A stretch of DNA of 64,000 bases, from NCBI GenBank assembly GCA_016802295.1, contig JAESIW010000129.1, positions 678,511 through 742,510 on the forward strand, given 5' to 3'. Below, piece by piece: positions 12,356-23,710 of the stretch (the first letter of the stretch is position 1; each line of letters begins with the position of its first letter). The position numbers and the translations under genes are program-made. The notes under the pieces are model-generated. The model worked only from the letters and a program-made list of their open reading frames with translations. It did not search any database and was not told the origin of the DNA. The DNA is from Brachionus rotundiformis (Eukaryota > Rotifera > Eurotatoria > Ploima > Brachionidae).

Positions 12356-12537
12356 AATGAAGCAATTCTAATCAAATAGCTTCATTTTTTGTTATTTTAT
12401 CATAATTTTCTATTTTCCTAAAATAAATAATCGAAAAAAAATTTTTACTTTATTAAATTTAAACGCGAGGTAAAATTTGCGTTCAATATCTTTAGAAATA
12501 CTATCTATTCTTAATTTTAATAAGGGTTACAAAAAAT

Positions 12538-15500
12538 ATGACATCGACTTTTGCAGTGTAATTTTTATTTTAAAAAAAAGTAATAAATATTTTTGAGTTT
12601 TTAAATAATTAAAAGTCACATATCCGATGAGTTTTTGTACGTACAGTGCCAGTCTACAAATGAAGTGGTCGCCATTGACAGACTAAGCAATGAAATCACC
12701 TTTAAAGGTACTATCTTTCTTATCTGTATTAAAAACCTAAATCCATTAATTTAAAGATCAAAATTCAATTCCAACAAGTGCTATCCAAAAGCCTATTCAT
12801 GGACTAGTTGGGTCCATAAAACTAGTATCAGGTTGGTAATTGTGTGAAAGAAAAAAATTCATCTAATTTAAATCTTTTCTAGATGGTTATTATCTTATTG
12901 TCATCACTAGTAAGTCCAAAGTCGGAGTTTTGCATGAACATGACATTTGGAAATGTGAAAAATTCGAACTGATACCATACTATCGTAATGAAAACCACAT
13001 GAACGAAAACGAGGTAATTAAACTATAAGCTAAGTCCTAGAACCTTTTAGATATCATTTTTTTAAAATTAATTATAAATGATAATAAATTTTGAAGCATT
13101 TTTCCATTAAAAGAAATATTTTCAATTTTTTTTATAAATCAAATTTTTATTTTTTGAGGAAAAAGATTCTTTATTATTAAAAAAGTTTAATAATTTAATA
13201 TAAATTGGTATCTTTCATGAAAGATTTTCTTTGATTGCAGAAATTTTATTAATTCTTAAACTTAAGTAATGGGGTCTAATGTCTTAGGCGAACAGTTAAT
13301 TCATTGGACTCAGGTGAACAACGCTGGTATTACGTGAACAAGAAAATATAAAAAATTTATCTAACTGAATTTAGTGAACCAAAAAATATTTAGGTGACCA
13401 TTACCATGATTAGGTAAAAAATAAAAATATTAAGTGAATATATAAGTAAAATTCGTGACTAAGTAAAAATTAAATATAAGTAAATAAAGTGAGTACAGGA
13501 TATGTGCATTTTTTCATAACAATTACAACAATTTGGACACTTAATTGAATCGCTTAGCCTATTAAAAATTCTATAAACTTTTCTTTCTTTAATTTTTTCT
13601 TTAACTATCATTTTTCGAATACAATTTTTCAATTTTAATAGTCCAATAATAATTTCAAAATTTGCTTAACAATTAAAATTTTATTCCTTAGTTATGACAT
13701 AAAAGTCTAATAATTTTTAATTTCTGAAGCTAAAATCAGGTAATTGAAATTGAGTGGACAGTAAAATAATTTGGTGAACATGAAAAAAAATTGTGAACAA
13801 TATGAAAATTAGGTGATAAATAATAAAATTTTTTATATTTTCTTGTTCACCTATTTTTTGTTCACGTGACTTCAATGAATTAACTCTTCACCTAAAACAT
13901 TAGACCCAAGTAATGTTATACGTGGTTTAAGTGATAAAATCTCAGAATGGAAGGTATGGATTTAATAATTATGATGACCAAATTATTTCCTAGTTATTGT
14001 TCCATCAAGTGCAGCAAAATTTTTGCCTTATTTGATCAATGATTAAGTCTGTCTCTAAAAAATAACCTTTTTTACCAAAATAAAATATTCTATCTAAAAA
14101 TTTACTCATTTATAAAATTATTTTAAAAGAAAAAAATCAATTCAACTTATAAAATGATGGTCGAAAGTTTTCTATCTACACAAAATTTCTATTTCTCCTA
14201 CACATATGATTTGACCTTGAGTCTACAAAAGCTACAGGAGACATCTCCGGAATTCTTGGCTTTGCCATTGTTTGAAAGAGTAAATATCATCTATTTAAGA
14301 AATTTACTCTAATGATAAAATTGCTTTTAAAGGGTGATAAACGATATATGTGGAATTACCACCTCATACGAACACTAGATCCTACTAAAGAAATGAGAAA
14401 CTTTATTATTCCAGTCATACTTGGCTGTAATTAATATTTAAAATTGATTGTTTTAATTGGTAAATTTTTTCTTTTAGTTGTTAGCTTAAATCGGGTAGAA
14501 ATAGCCGGAAAAACATTTGAATTTGGCCTTATTTCTAGACGAAGTACCACCAACGCAGGCACTAGGTTCAATGTCAGAGGTGTTGATGAGGAGGGAAATG
14601 TTGCCAACTTTGTCGAGACTGAACAAATACTAAATTACCAAGACATAAAATGCTCATATGTCCAGGTAAAAAAATTTATCAAATTATATTTATATTTTTA
14701 ATTTTTCTCTCAGGTACGAGGTTCTATACCTTTGTTCTGGTCACAAAAACCAAATCTAAAATACAAACCTCCTATATTAGTGGAAGAATCAGCTAATCAA
14801 GTAAACTAATTAATTTATTTTTATTTTATTTATTTTAAAATAAAACAAATTAAAAGATAGATGTTTGTAAAAAACATTTTTCAAATTTGATGGTTACCTA
14901 TAACCAGCAAGTTTGTATTAATCTGATCAATCAGCACGGATCTGAAGGAAGACTTGAAAAATCGTATTCAGAGATGCTAAAAATGCTAAATGAACCGATG
15001 ATAAGGTAGGCTAATTGTAAATTAATTAAGAAAATTGATTAATTTTTTAAGATATGAATATTTTGATTTTCACAAACAGTGTGGAAACAACCAATGGGAC
15101 CGGTTGTCTATACTGATAAACCGTCTTGCCAATGACCAAGATTCATTGGGCTATTTTTGCATTAATCGCAATGGCTCGGTGTTTAGCACACAGCGTGGTG
15201 TTTTCAGAACCAACTGCATCGATTGCTTGGACAGAACAAATGTTGTTCAGGGTCTTTTGGCCAAAAGGATGCTTCACATTCAGCTAATAGTTAATTAATC
15301 AACCAAAAAGCCCAATTAAAAAAATATAATTATTTTCTAACTTTAGAAATTAAATCTCCTAAGTGAAACTGAGGCTATTGAATATCATGAACAATTTTAT
15401 AATATATTCAGAAATGGTATATTTCTTTTTAAATTGTAAAAAAAATTACTATTTTATTATTGTTAGTTTGGGCCGATAATGGAGACATACTAAGCATCCA

Positions 15501-16320
15501 ATATGCTGGTACTGGAGCTCTTAAATCTGATTTTACCCGGTAAGAATTGATCAATTATTTTTGAAATTAAACTTAGATAAATTTTAAAAACAAATACTAA
15601 GAAATTAAAAATTTTAAAAATTTTGATTAAATAAACTATCTAAATAATTCTTAACAAGCTGAAAATTTTGCCAAAATTTCAGAATAAAATTTAATGATTA
15701 TTCATTCAAATCTAAATTTAAATTCTTTAAATTTTTAATATTATTTTGAAATGTATTTTTTTAGTACTGGAAAAAGAACAACTTATGGAATGATGAGAGA
15801 TGGAGTTAATTCATTATATAGATATTTTCTGAACAATTTTAATGATGGATTCAGACAGGTTACAATTTTTATTGTAAAGAATTATTTTTTTCAATGATTT
15901 TGGGTTCAGGATTCCATCGATTTGGTGCTTGGCAACTACCAAGTAGCAGCTAATGAAGGTATTGAGCTGGATAAGTGTCCAATAGCCGATGAAAACAAAA
16001 AATATTTGATCGTAAATTACTGTATTTAAAAAAAGATTTATAAAAAATGTTGTCTAATCAAGTTGCCGATTGTCGGTCTTGGAACCTTCTCCATGTTTAT
16101 TATCAGCTTACTTATTCCAGCAGGTATAATATTTTTATGCTCAATTTTTTTCAAAAACTAAGACACTAAATTAAATTAAGAAACATTCCAAGAGCAGTTT
16201 TCATACATCTTGTTCTGGGGACTGGCAACATTGATCACTTTGGGAGCCATGCTTTATCTTGGTCAAGAAATTGTCGACTCGCCAAAATTAGTCAAAAAAA
16301 TTAAAAACAAAAAAGATTGA
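12538..16320 (+). CDS. SACM1L: SAC1 phosphatidylinositol-phosphate phosphatase
   Basis: Sixteen exons: 12538-12557, 12616-12707, 12757-12831, 12883-13013, 14130-14279, 14333-14426, 14478-14665, 14714-14800, 14857-15005, 15052-15289, 15347-15416, 15467-15539, 15765-15858, 15910-16011, 16063-16123, 16181-16320. All phases agree and the product is 587 residues, the usual family length. SAC1 dephosphorylates PI4P at the ER and Golgi. Visible marks are the N-terminal SAC domain, the catalytic CX5R(T) loop in NCIDCLDRTN (near 15210), ADNGDILSIQYAGTGALKSD, and two hydrophobic helices at the C-terminus. The last five residues, KNKKD, fit a KxKxx ER-retrieval signal. Exon 1 (20 nt) is chosen because its ATG and phase continue into VHISDEFLYV, which matches the family start. 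Intron 4 (1116 bp) carries a foldback transposon; the other introns are short. Confidence 0.93.
13264..13915. mobile_element. Foldback transposon with 8-bp target duplication
   Basis: Within SAC1 intron 4 the segment 13272-13907 (636 bp) has long imperfect terminal inverted repeats of at least 85 bases beginning GGGTCTAATG. It is flanked on both sides by AAGTAATG (13264-13271 and 13908-13915), an exact 8-bp target duplication. The arms contain several copies of the word GTGAACA. There is no reading frame of note, so it is non-autonomous. An 8-bp duplication is usual for hAT and also for P and Merlin elements; the GG start leaves the superfamily open. Confidence 0.8.
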
Positions 16321-17515
16321 CTATCAATAGTTATAAATTAAATTGAAAATATACATTTTAATTAAAGAGCTAAATTTGTTAGCGAAATTAATTTTATTTG
16401 TAATAATTTAAAGTCATATATTTTTAAAATTTGGAAAGGTTTTATAGAAATTTTAATAGCCGTTTATTATGAACTTTACTTAACTTTATCCATAGGTTGA
16501 AATTTATTTTCTATCAATTTCAGTATTAATAAAAATTTAATAATTAATCTCATTTAAATCTATTAAAATAGTCTTTAATTGTAAATTAATTATTTTAATA
16601 AAAAGCATGAATCGAAAATACTACATGACTAGATGAGACTCTAATGTCAGTCATTCAAGCATCAACAGATTCAGAGAATGCTTGGTAATTGAAATCCCTA
16701 AAAGCGGATTAAAGAAAGTTTGACCAGGACAAGGTTTAATCAAAGATCTTGATCTGAAAACATATCAATTTTAAAAATTCGACATTAGGAGATTAAAAGA
16801 CCAGTATTTTTAGAACCAAAGATCACTAGACCACTTGCCACTTGTTTAGCCAAAAATTTATTTTTAATACGAATTGCTCGAAATATAGATAATATCATTA
16901 TATTATTTTTAAAAATCTCTTTGTTTTTAGGCTTTTTGAAAAAAATCTTGTGTATCGCTCTTAATAATATTTAAATAAATTCTAATAAAATTTTTTACTA
17001 ATTTTTAATATCAGATCAAAGGTCTTAATATTAAGAACATAAAATTTTTTTAAATTTTTAATCTATGGCAATTAGTATTCAATTGACGTATAGTTAATTC
17101 TTTACAATTCAAACTTTGGCAGCTCACAGCTACTGTTATTCAAGTCCGAATATTCAACAAAGCATATATATAGATAGATCGCATTGAGAAGAATCGATTG
17201 ATACCCAATATAAGTAAATTTCCTACGTTCAGACAGAATTAGCACTTGCCAAAAAAGCCGTTCCAAAAAATACCAGAGTTGTTTTTAAGTCACAAGTCAT
17301 AAGTCAAGTCAAGTCAATGACTTAATTTTTTTTAATTTTATTTTGAGGTTAGCTTGTGATTTTTTTTGTCGAAGGGATTAATATTTTTAATTCACTTAAT
17401 AAAACTCTGGTTAAATTAATTTAATTTAAAATGAATAAATGAGAAGAATAAAATTCAATTCAAAGTTTGTATAAATCTTTATTAAATAAACAAAAATAAT
17501 CAATGTTTATATGTT
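16321..17515. other. Intergenic region up to the hAT element
   Basis: AT-rich spacer after SAC1 with no supported gene. Near its right end, 17274-17325, lies CAGAGTTGTTTTT followed by a cluster of AAGTCA words. This could be the end of the hAT element whose coding remains start at 17516. Confidence 0.4.
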
Positions 17516-18700
17516 TTATTCTTTTAATAAATCCATATTTGATACCAATAATGTTGTTGCTTCTAAATTTTTAGTTGTCAATCTTGATCTGTGTGGTCTG
17601 TTGATGTAACCAGATCTAGAAAAAAGCCTTTCAACTGGTCCTGATGAAGCAGGTATGGATAAAAATTTTTTGTATTTTTGTATTCTTCTAATTCCTTTTT
17701 AAATTTGGTTTTATCGTCGTTCTCTTCAACTGTTTAAGTGCTCTTATTTAAAAAGCTGAAAATCTTCCGTCGTTTTGTTGGCGATTTTAGCAGACTTGCT
17801 CCTGAGTCTGTGCTTATTGAACTTAATGGTCTCGACTTTTTTGTTGCTTCGTTTGAAGTACACTGTATTGGATTGTCTTCATTTGAAATATTTTCATTTC
17901 TTTCTGGACTTGCTATTTTTTTCCATTCATTAAATAATTGATCTTCCAAGCGCCTTTTAAACAAAAGCCTTTCATCTGAATTCAAATTAGAAATAGTCAG
18001 CCATTCGTTTTTAAATAAGGGATCCAAAAAAGCAGAGATGTACCATGAATTGTCTAGCGTATTCTTATTTTTAAAGTCTAATATTTCACTGAATCTTGAT
18101 GTGATTTCTTTCTTTAATTCATTTAAGAAATCTTTTAGACTATTATTGACAAGTCTGAAATTATCCAAATGTTGTATTAGCTGTAACAAACTTGGTACAA
18201 CAAGACTAAGAGTCGAGTACTAATCGCCTTGAATTTCATTAGTAACAAACTCGAATGGTTCTAAAATATTTATTATTTCAGCGATTCTTGAATGTTCATT
18301 TTGACTCAAAATTAAGCCTTGATTGTCAATAAAATTAAGTGCTTCATTTAAATCGATCAATTTTATTTTACATATGGCCCGTAAGCACTTAATCTCACTA
18401 TTCCATCGTACTTTTATTGGTTTTGGATATGAGTTATAGTTTCTCTCTACTAAGTACGAATCTTCTTTCTGCCTATACTTTGCTGAAATCTTTGTTCATT
18501 TTTTGATTATTCTTTTAACGTTGTTGATTTTTATAAGGCTTTTTTTTACCACAAGTTGCAGAGAATGTGCAAAGCATCTCAAATGCATCAATCCTGAGTT
18601 CAACAATAGTTCATTTTCAACAATATTTACATTTTGATCAATTTCATCTTCAGAGCTTGTAACTTCGCCTTCAGTATCAGTTTCACTTGTTTCAGCTATC
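17516..18700 (-). pseudogene. hAT transposase, C-terminal half (decayed)
   Basis: Read on the minus strand from 18700 down, this shows successive hAT landmarks: a cysteine/histidine box HLRCFAHSLQLVV (near 18590), KVRWNSEIKCLRA (near 18400), a helical stretch 18189-17734, and the hATC dimerisation segment PASSGPVERLFSRSG ending in a stop at 17516-17518. Lesions include in-frame stops near 18485, 18220 and 17734 and a frameshift between 17734 and 17650. The DNA joins the half at 23149-23710 when the intervening gypsy element is removed. The family is hAT of the ZBED type; the element cannot be active. Confidence 0.85.
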
Positions 18701-19994
18701 TGTGAGCTATGAGCTCCCAATGCTAATTGATAGCGGAGCAACAGCGTCCTTCATTAATATTTCAAAGCTTCCAGCGAAGCTAGCCGACAGGATCAGTAGA
18801 TTCATAGATGGCGACACAACGAATCCAGTTTTCGGATTGAAGGGGATAGATTTATCAATCAGGTCAGCGTTGAATTGCAGAAACGTGATTTGCGCGATGG
18901 GCAAACTGAAGCTGTCTATAAACACATGGCAGGGCGAACAAGAATTTATTTTCACCAACATCACGGAAAAAGCAATTCTGGGAATGGATTTCCTAACAAA
19001 ATTCAAGGCAGTGTTTGACTTCGGTCAGAACACTGTGATCTTAGACGATAATGTGGCCAAGCACCAAATCCACTACATCAGCGAGACGGAGATACCAATA
19101 GCAACTCAAACAAGTGGCAAAATAAGACTAAATGAAGAGTTGGTCGTCAAAGCGAGATGTGAGCAGTTAGTCAAAGTGAAAGCTGAAAAACTAACCACAG
19201 GCACACAAGTAGTTTTCAGTCCAAATATAACCGATTTTGCACAAGCGGAGGGCATCATATGGGCAAGGAGTGTAAGTGACGTGAAGGAAGATAAATCAAT
19301 ATTTGTAAGCGTCATAAACCTAGGTGACGAAGACGTCACAGTGGGAAAAGATACAGAAATTGGTGAATGCGATGAAGCAGAGCTACTTCAGCAGAACGAA
19401 AAAGCACAGTCCGAGCTAATTAGGGAGGGCGAAATCAACTGGGATATTATAAAAATTAATCCAAAACTGAGTCAAAAAGATCAGGTGAGGACTCGAAATC
19501 TGCTAGAACAGTACAAAGGCGCATTTCAATGGTCTGAATACGACACTGGCAAAACGGATTTAACAGAACACACAATTGAGACAGGCGATATGAAACCAAT
19601 AAAGCAGAGACCATATCGGCTACCACAAATTGCTCAAGAGGAAGTGCAACGGCAAGTTGACAACATGCTGGACAAGAACATTATTTCCGGAAGTCGGAGT
19701 CCTTGGTCAAGTCCGATTGTGTTAGCTAAGAAGAAGACGCCAGAGGGTCAAAAGCAGAGCTTTGGGTTTTGTATCGATTTTTCAAAATTGAACAGCGGCA
19801 CAGTAAAAGACGCGTATCCGTTACCACGAATAGACGAAACCATAGACGCGTTAGGAGGTTCACATTTCTTCACTTGTTTGGATATGGTGAGTGGATATTG
19901 GCAAATTCCGTTGGCGAAGGAAGATAGACAAAAGACTGCGTTCACAGCTAACAACAAGCTTTACGAATTCAATTACATGCCGTTTGGACTTTGA
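18701..19994 (+). pseudogene. Gypsy pol, protease and N-terminal RT part
   Basis: An open frame covers the retroviral-type aspartic protease (active-site D-S-G-A near 18730, and a later ILGMDFL flap-type segment) and the first half of reverse transcriptase (fingers and palm with CIDFSKLN, CLDMVSGYWQ and FNYMPFGL). It ends at a TGA (19992-19994) exactly where RTs normally carry cysteine in the FGLCNAP box, so this stop is a lesion. The frame seems to start upstream at 18687 only because it runs in from hAT DNA; the element's own sequence begins at 18701. Confidence 0.85.
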
Positions 19995-22490
19995 AATGCA
20001 CCACCAACATTCCAAATTTATGGACAAGCTTCTTGAAGGATTGTCTTAGAAGTATTGTCTGGTATATTTGGACGATGTGATCATTTTTTCGCCAGATTTT
20101 GATTCACACCTAGAACGTATGGAGGATGTGTTGAATAGATTTGATCAAGCGGGATTGAAGTTAAATGCAAAAAAGTGTCAATTTTGTATGGAGGAAGTAA
20201 ACTACTTGGGATTTCGTATCTCAAAAGACGGACTGAAGCCAGATAACAACAAGACTCAAGCGATACAGAACATGAAGCCACCGAAAGCTAAAGACCAAGT
20301 TCGCAGGTTTATAGGGATGATATCGTTTTACAGGCGTTTCATACCGAAGTTTAGCACAACAGCTGCATGTCTATACGATCTAACCAAACTCAAAGCAACG
20401 TTTTTATGGACACCCGAAACACAAAAAGCGTTCGACACGCTTAAGAATCAGCTTATTAATGCACCAGTACTTTTATATCCAGACTTTAAAAAGGACTTTC
20501 ACATTTTTGCGGACGCCTCAAATGTAGGGATCGGTGCAGTTTTATGCCAAGAAATAACGGGAGAGTACCGCCCAATAGCGTTTGCAAGTCGATTGCTAAA
20601 TAAACATGAACGTAATTACTCAACCAGCGAGAAAGAAATGCTAGCAATCGTTTGGTCCTCAAGGTATTTCTCGACATACATTTACGGCAGGAAGATAACC
20701 TTTCACACAGACCACAAACCTCTAAGCACCCTGGTCAAGGCAAAAGAACCAAACGGCAGGCTTTACAAGATGATGCTGAAGTTACAAGAGCTGGACTATG
20801 AGATTGTATATTGTCCGGGGCCGCAAAATACGACAGCAGATTGTCTTTCGCGTGCACCGGAACAAGTAATTAACAAATTGGAAATTGGTTTGGACGTTGA
20901 CTGGGAACAGGAACAATCAAAGGATAAGGAACTAACACTGGTAAAACTAGCAGTGAAGACGGGGGATAAAAACGGCTTGGCGGAAATAATGAATGGCATG
21001 ACATGGGAAAAGCTACACGAAGGCTTGTGTTTGCAAGAGGATGTACTGTGTTACAAGTATCAGCTAGGTGAGACAACCATCGTCGTACCGAAGCACTTGA
21101 CTAAACAAATTTGCAAGCTGTACCATGATTCCATTACCGCAGGACATGTAGGCTTTGAGAAGACATTTAAATCGATCTCATGTAGATTCTATTGGCTGAG
21201 AATGAAAGAAGAAATCTACGACTACTGCCATACATGTGATACTTGTCAAAAGCTTAAGCCACGGACAATGGGAAATAAAAGTCCAATGATTACTATTAAG
21301 GTGGGTAATCCATGGGATTTGGTAGGGATTGATGTAGCGGGTCCGTTAAAAATAACGCCACGGGGCAATATATACATATTTTTGGCGATTTGTTTTGTTT
21401 CGAAATTTTGTATTACGGAAGCGACACCAAACTTTACAGCTGAGCAGACAATTCGATTTTTAGAAAAGAAACTATTGAGTATTTTTGGGGTTCCATATGC
21501 ATTACTTAGCGATCAGGGTCGGAATTTTATAGCGAAAGTACTGGAGGAGTTCTGCCAGAAGCACGGCATCAAGAAAATTCGGACCACTGCCTACCACCCA
21601 CAGTGTAATGGCTTAGCTGAACGGACCATTAAAACCATTAAGCAAATGCTGAGTGCTTATGTGAACGCGGAACACAACAACTGGGATCAAGTACTGGAAA
21701 AAGTTACTTTCGCGTACAACAATTCAATACACAGCTCAACAGGTTTTAGTCCGAATCAGGTAATTTTTGGGAAAACGTTACCAACGCCAGACGATCGTAA
21801 ACTAGCGATAGAACGGGGTAATCCAACGCAGGAGTCCAGAGCACAAATTGAAAAGGAAGCTAGGAAGAACATTGAACGTAGTCAGCTGTCACAAAAGAAG
21901 CAATACGACAAGAAGCTAAAGGTTAATGAGTTCAAAGTGGGCGACTTGATACTACTTACGAATTCAAGACAAACAGTTGGTCAGGTTCGCAGTTTCAATC
22001 CAAAATTTCTGGGTCCTTATGAAATTCAAAAAAAGCTAAACGAGGTAAACTTTGAACTAAAAGACCTCAGAGACAATAAGACTTGTGTGGTACACCAAAA
22101 TAAGATGACCAAATACTTTATGAAGAAGCTAAATCTTGCGTTGAGTTGGACGACGACTGGGTCGAAGCAAAAGCCGAGGCAGCGGCAAAAATTGCATATT
22201 TGAGACATACCAAAGCTGTTGAAGCAGCACCTCAGATTGAGAGATTTGAGCAACGAGAGAAAGCAGATAACGAAATAGTTGGTGAAGAGCAAGGCGACGC
22301 AGACTATATCGAAAATGATGAAAATGGCACAGAAATGACGACCTACAGATCCCCGTGGAAAGCAGACGAGGAAGCCGAACAATTGCTAAATTACTTTAAG
22401 TGTCAAGATTGCGGATTTGTTGCAAAAAGCGCAGCTGGGTTGGGCGCGCACAGACGGGTGCATAGAAACCCAGCGGAGACAAGGTTCGCA
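19995..22490 (+). pseudogene. Gypsy pol, RT palm to integrase
   Basis: After the TGA there is a frameshift near 20020 and a TAG at 20047-20049. A long frame then runs to 22203. It shows the RT catalytic box YLDD (20065-20076), the RT thumb, an RNase H domain (FADASNVGIGAVL; HTDHKPL), the integrase zinc-binding HH-CC region (H..H near 21130; CDTCQ near 21240), and the DDE core with GIDVAGP, LSDQGRNF and NGLAERT. Near 22115 the natural frame appears to shift into 22146-22490. That part reads an acidic/alanine-rich segment and a C2H2 zinc finger (CQDCGF...HRRVH, about 22400-22466). The product would have been the replication polyprotein; the copy is broken. Confidence 0.85.
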
Positions 22491-23039
22491 TAAACATAAT
22501 GCTTAAAACTTAGTACATTAACGATTCTATTTAATGAATTTACTCCTTTATCTATTTTTTTTTTCTTTAACCAATTTTGTAAATTTAGTCAATCAATGTA
22601 GCCGTTTATATAATCAATTTAATTTAAATAATCTAATAATTTTGTTTCGATTTTATGTTCTGATTTTATTTGAAAAAAAAAAAAAAAAAAAAGGAAATTA
22701 AAGCGAATAAAGAAAACGAAGTCGGATGGAAGTGATTCAACAGATAGTGGTGACGAATATCCCGCGTAGGAGAAATATTAGAAGCGTTCTACACGCGCGG
22801 ATCAAAGACCGTTCGGCCGAGGAAGGAACGTCAGCAACAACAGCCACTGGAAGCCCTCACGGACCTAGTTAAGGAAGACCTGGTGGGCAACCAAGGCAAA
22901 AATGGCGAAGGACAACGGCGGACCGACAAGAGTGAAAACGATCACGGTTCATGCGGCTTACAACTGGGACCGTTCCAGGAGTTGGGGTACAATGAAGAGG
23001 AAGAAGAAGCCCCTAACTCCTGCACTAGCTTGGGAGGGA
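22491..23039 (+). other. Gypsy 3' region with poly(A)-ended insertion and PPT
   Basis: About 200 very AT-rich bases (22494-22692) end in a run of 20 A (22673-22692) and look inserted, because GC-rich element sequence resumes at 22693. An open frame of about 92 codons (22767-23042), basic then acidic, runs into the LTR and may be the original pol C-terminus in shifted phase. The purine tract GGGAGGGA directly before the LTR (to 23039) is the expected polypurine primer site. Confidence 0.6.
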
Positions 23040-23148
23040 TGTGAGCTATGAGTTACTATAAAAGCAAATAAAGACCTCATTTTTAATAGAATAAATATAT
23101 AATAGAACCTCTCTCTTAATCCCCTACTCTCAACTCTATAAGCTTACA
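23040..23148 (+). repeat. 3' long terminal repeat of the gypsy element
   Basis: A 109-bp LTR starts TGTGAG and ends CTTACA, near-perfect inverted ends of the TG...CA type. It contains TATAAAAG at 23057-23064 and AATAAA at 23067-23072 and 23090-23095, a plausible compact promoter and polyadenylation signal. Target duplication TATC follows immediately. Confidence 0.85.
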
Positions 23149-23710
23149 TATCCTTTCATCAAGATCAAATTCATCTTCACCGACGAGATTCATAACCCTG
23201 CCCATTTTGACCATATTTGAACCATTATCGGTTACAATTCTCACCAACTTTTCACGAATCCCGAACTCCTCAATAATGTTTTCAATTTCTTTTTTAATGC
23301 CGGTTCCAGTCGTTGAGAAAATGTTTTTACAGCGAAGAACGTATGTTTTAAATTCGAAATTTTCGTCTATAAAATGAATTGTCATTCCAAGAAACGACCT
23401 TAATCTTCGATCTGTCCAAACATCTATAGTTAGCGAAGCAAACCGTATTTTGGTTAGTAATAGTTTTAATCTGTTATTCATTTGGCCTAACGCTTTGTCT
23501 TGCAATTTTTAAAATACCATTTTGGAACCTCATAGGCTTGGCCAATCAAGTTGGATTTTTCTACCAAGCAAATATTTGGATAGATTTCTTTAAAATCTAC
23601 AAAAAGATACCCATGTCGTCTTATTTTGTTAACACTTTTTTTCAAAGTGGTATTTTTGGCTCTTTTTGACCAATTTCTTACCAAATGACCTAAAGCTCGA
23701 AAAAAAAACA
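23149..23710 (-). pseudogene. hAT transposase, N-terminal half (decayed)
   Basis: Minus-strand coding remains on the far side of the gypsy insertion. Residues SLTIDVWTD (first catalytic Asp region), then FLGMTIHFID, and VTDNGSNM (second catalytic Asp) are typical of hAT transposases. A further segment 23717-23510 in a shifted frame probably belongs to the region between the BED finger and the catalytic core; no BED finger was recognised. The last in-frame residues before the insertion connect without frame change to the first residues at 18696 once the insert and one TATC copy are removed. Confidence 0.8.

Larger units (their letters stand above)
18701..23148 (+). mobile_element. Ty3/gypsy LTR retrotransposon, 5'-deleted
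   Basis: The element begins with TGTGAGCTATGAG (18701-18713), identical to the start of its 3' LTR, and then passes straight into the protease region. Most of the 5' LTR, the primer-binding site and gag are therefore missing. It ends with a complete LTR at 23040-23148. The four bases TATC lie on both sides (18697-18700 and 23149-23152) as target duplication. The order protease, RT, RNase H, integrase is Ty3/gypsy-type. It sits inside a hAT transposase gene and is richer in G and C than the surrounding DNA. Several stops and frameshifts make it non-autonomous. Confidence 0.9.

Noticed and set aside
14857..14862. Alternative SAC1 exon 9 acceptor four bases downstream (GATAG)
   Set aside because: It leads to an in-frame TGA after nine codons; the upstream acceptor keeps frame and gives the conserved sequence.
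18687..18700. Upstream start of the gypsy pol frame
   Set aside because: These bases are hAT DNA including the TATC target site; the frame runs in by chance.
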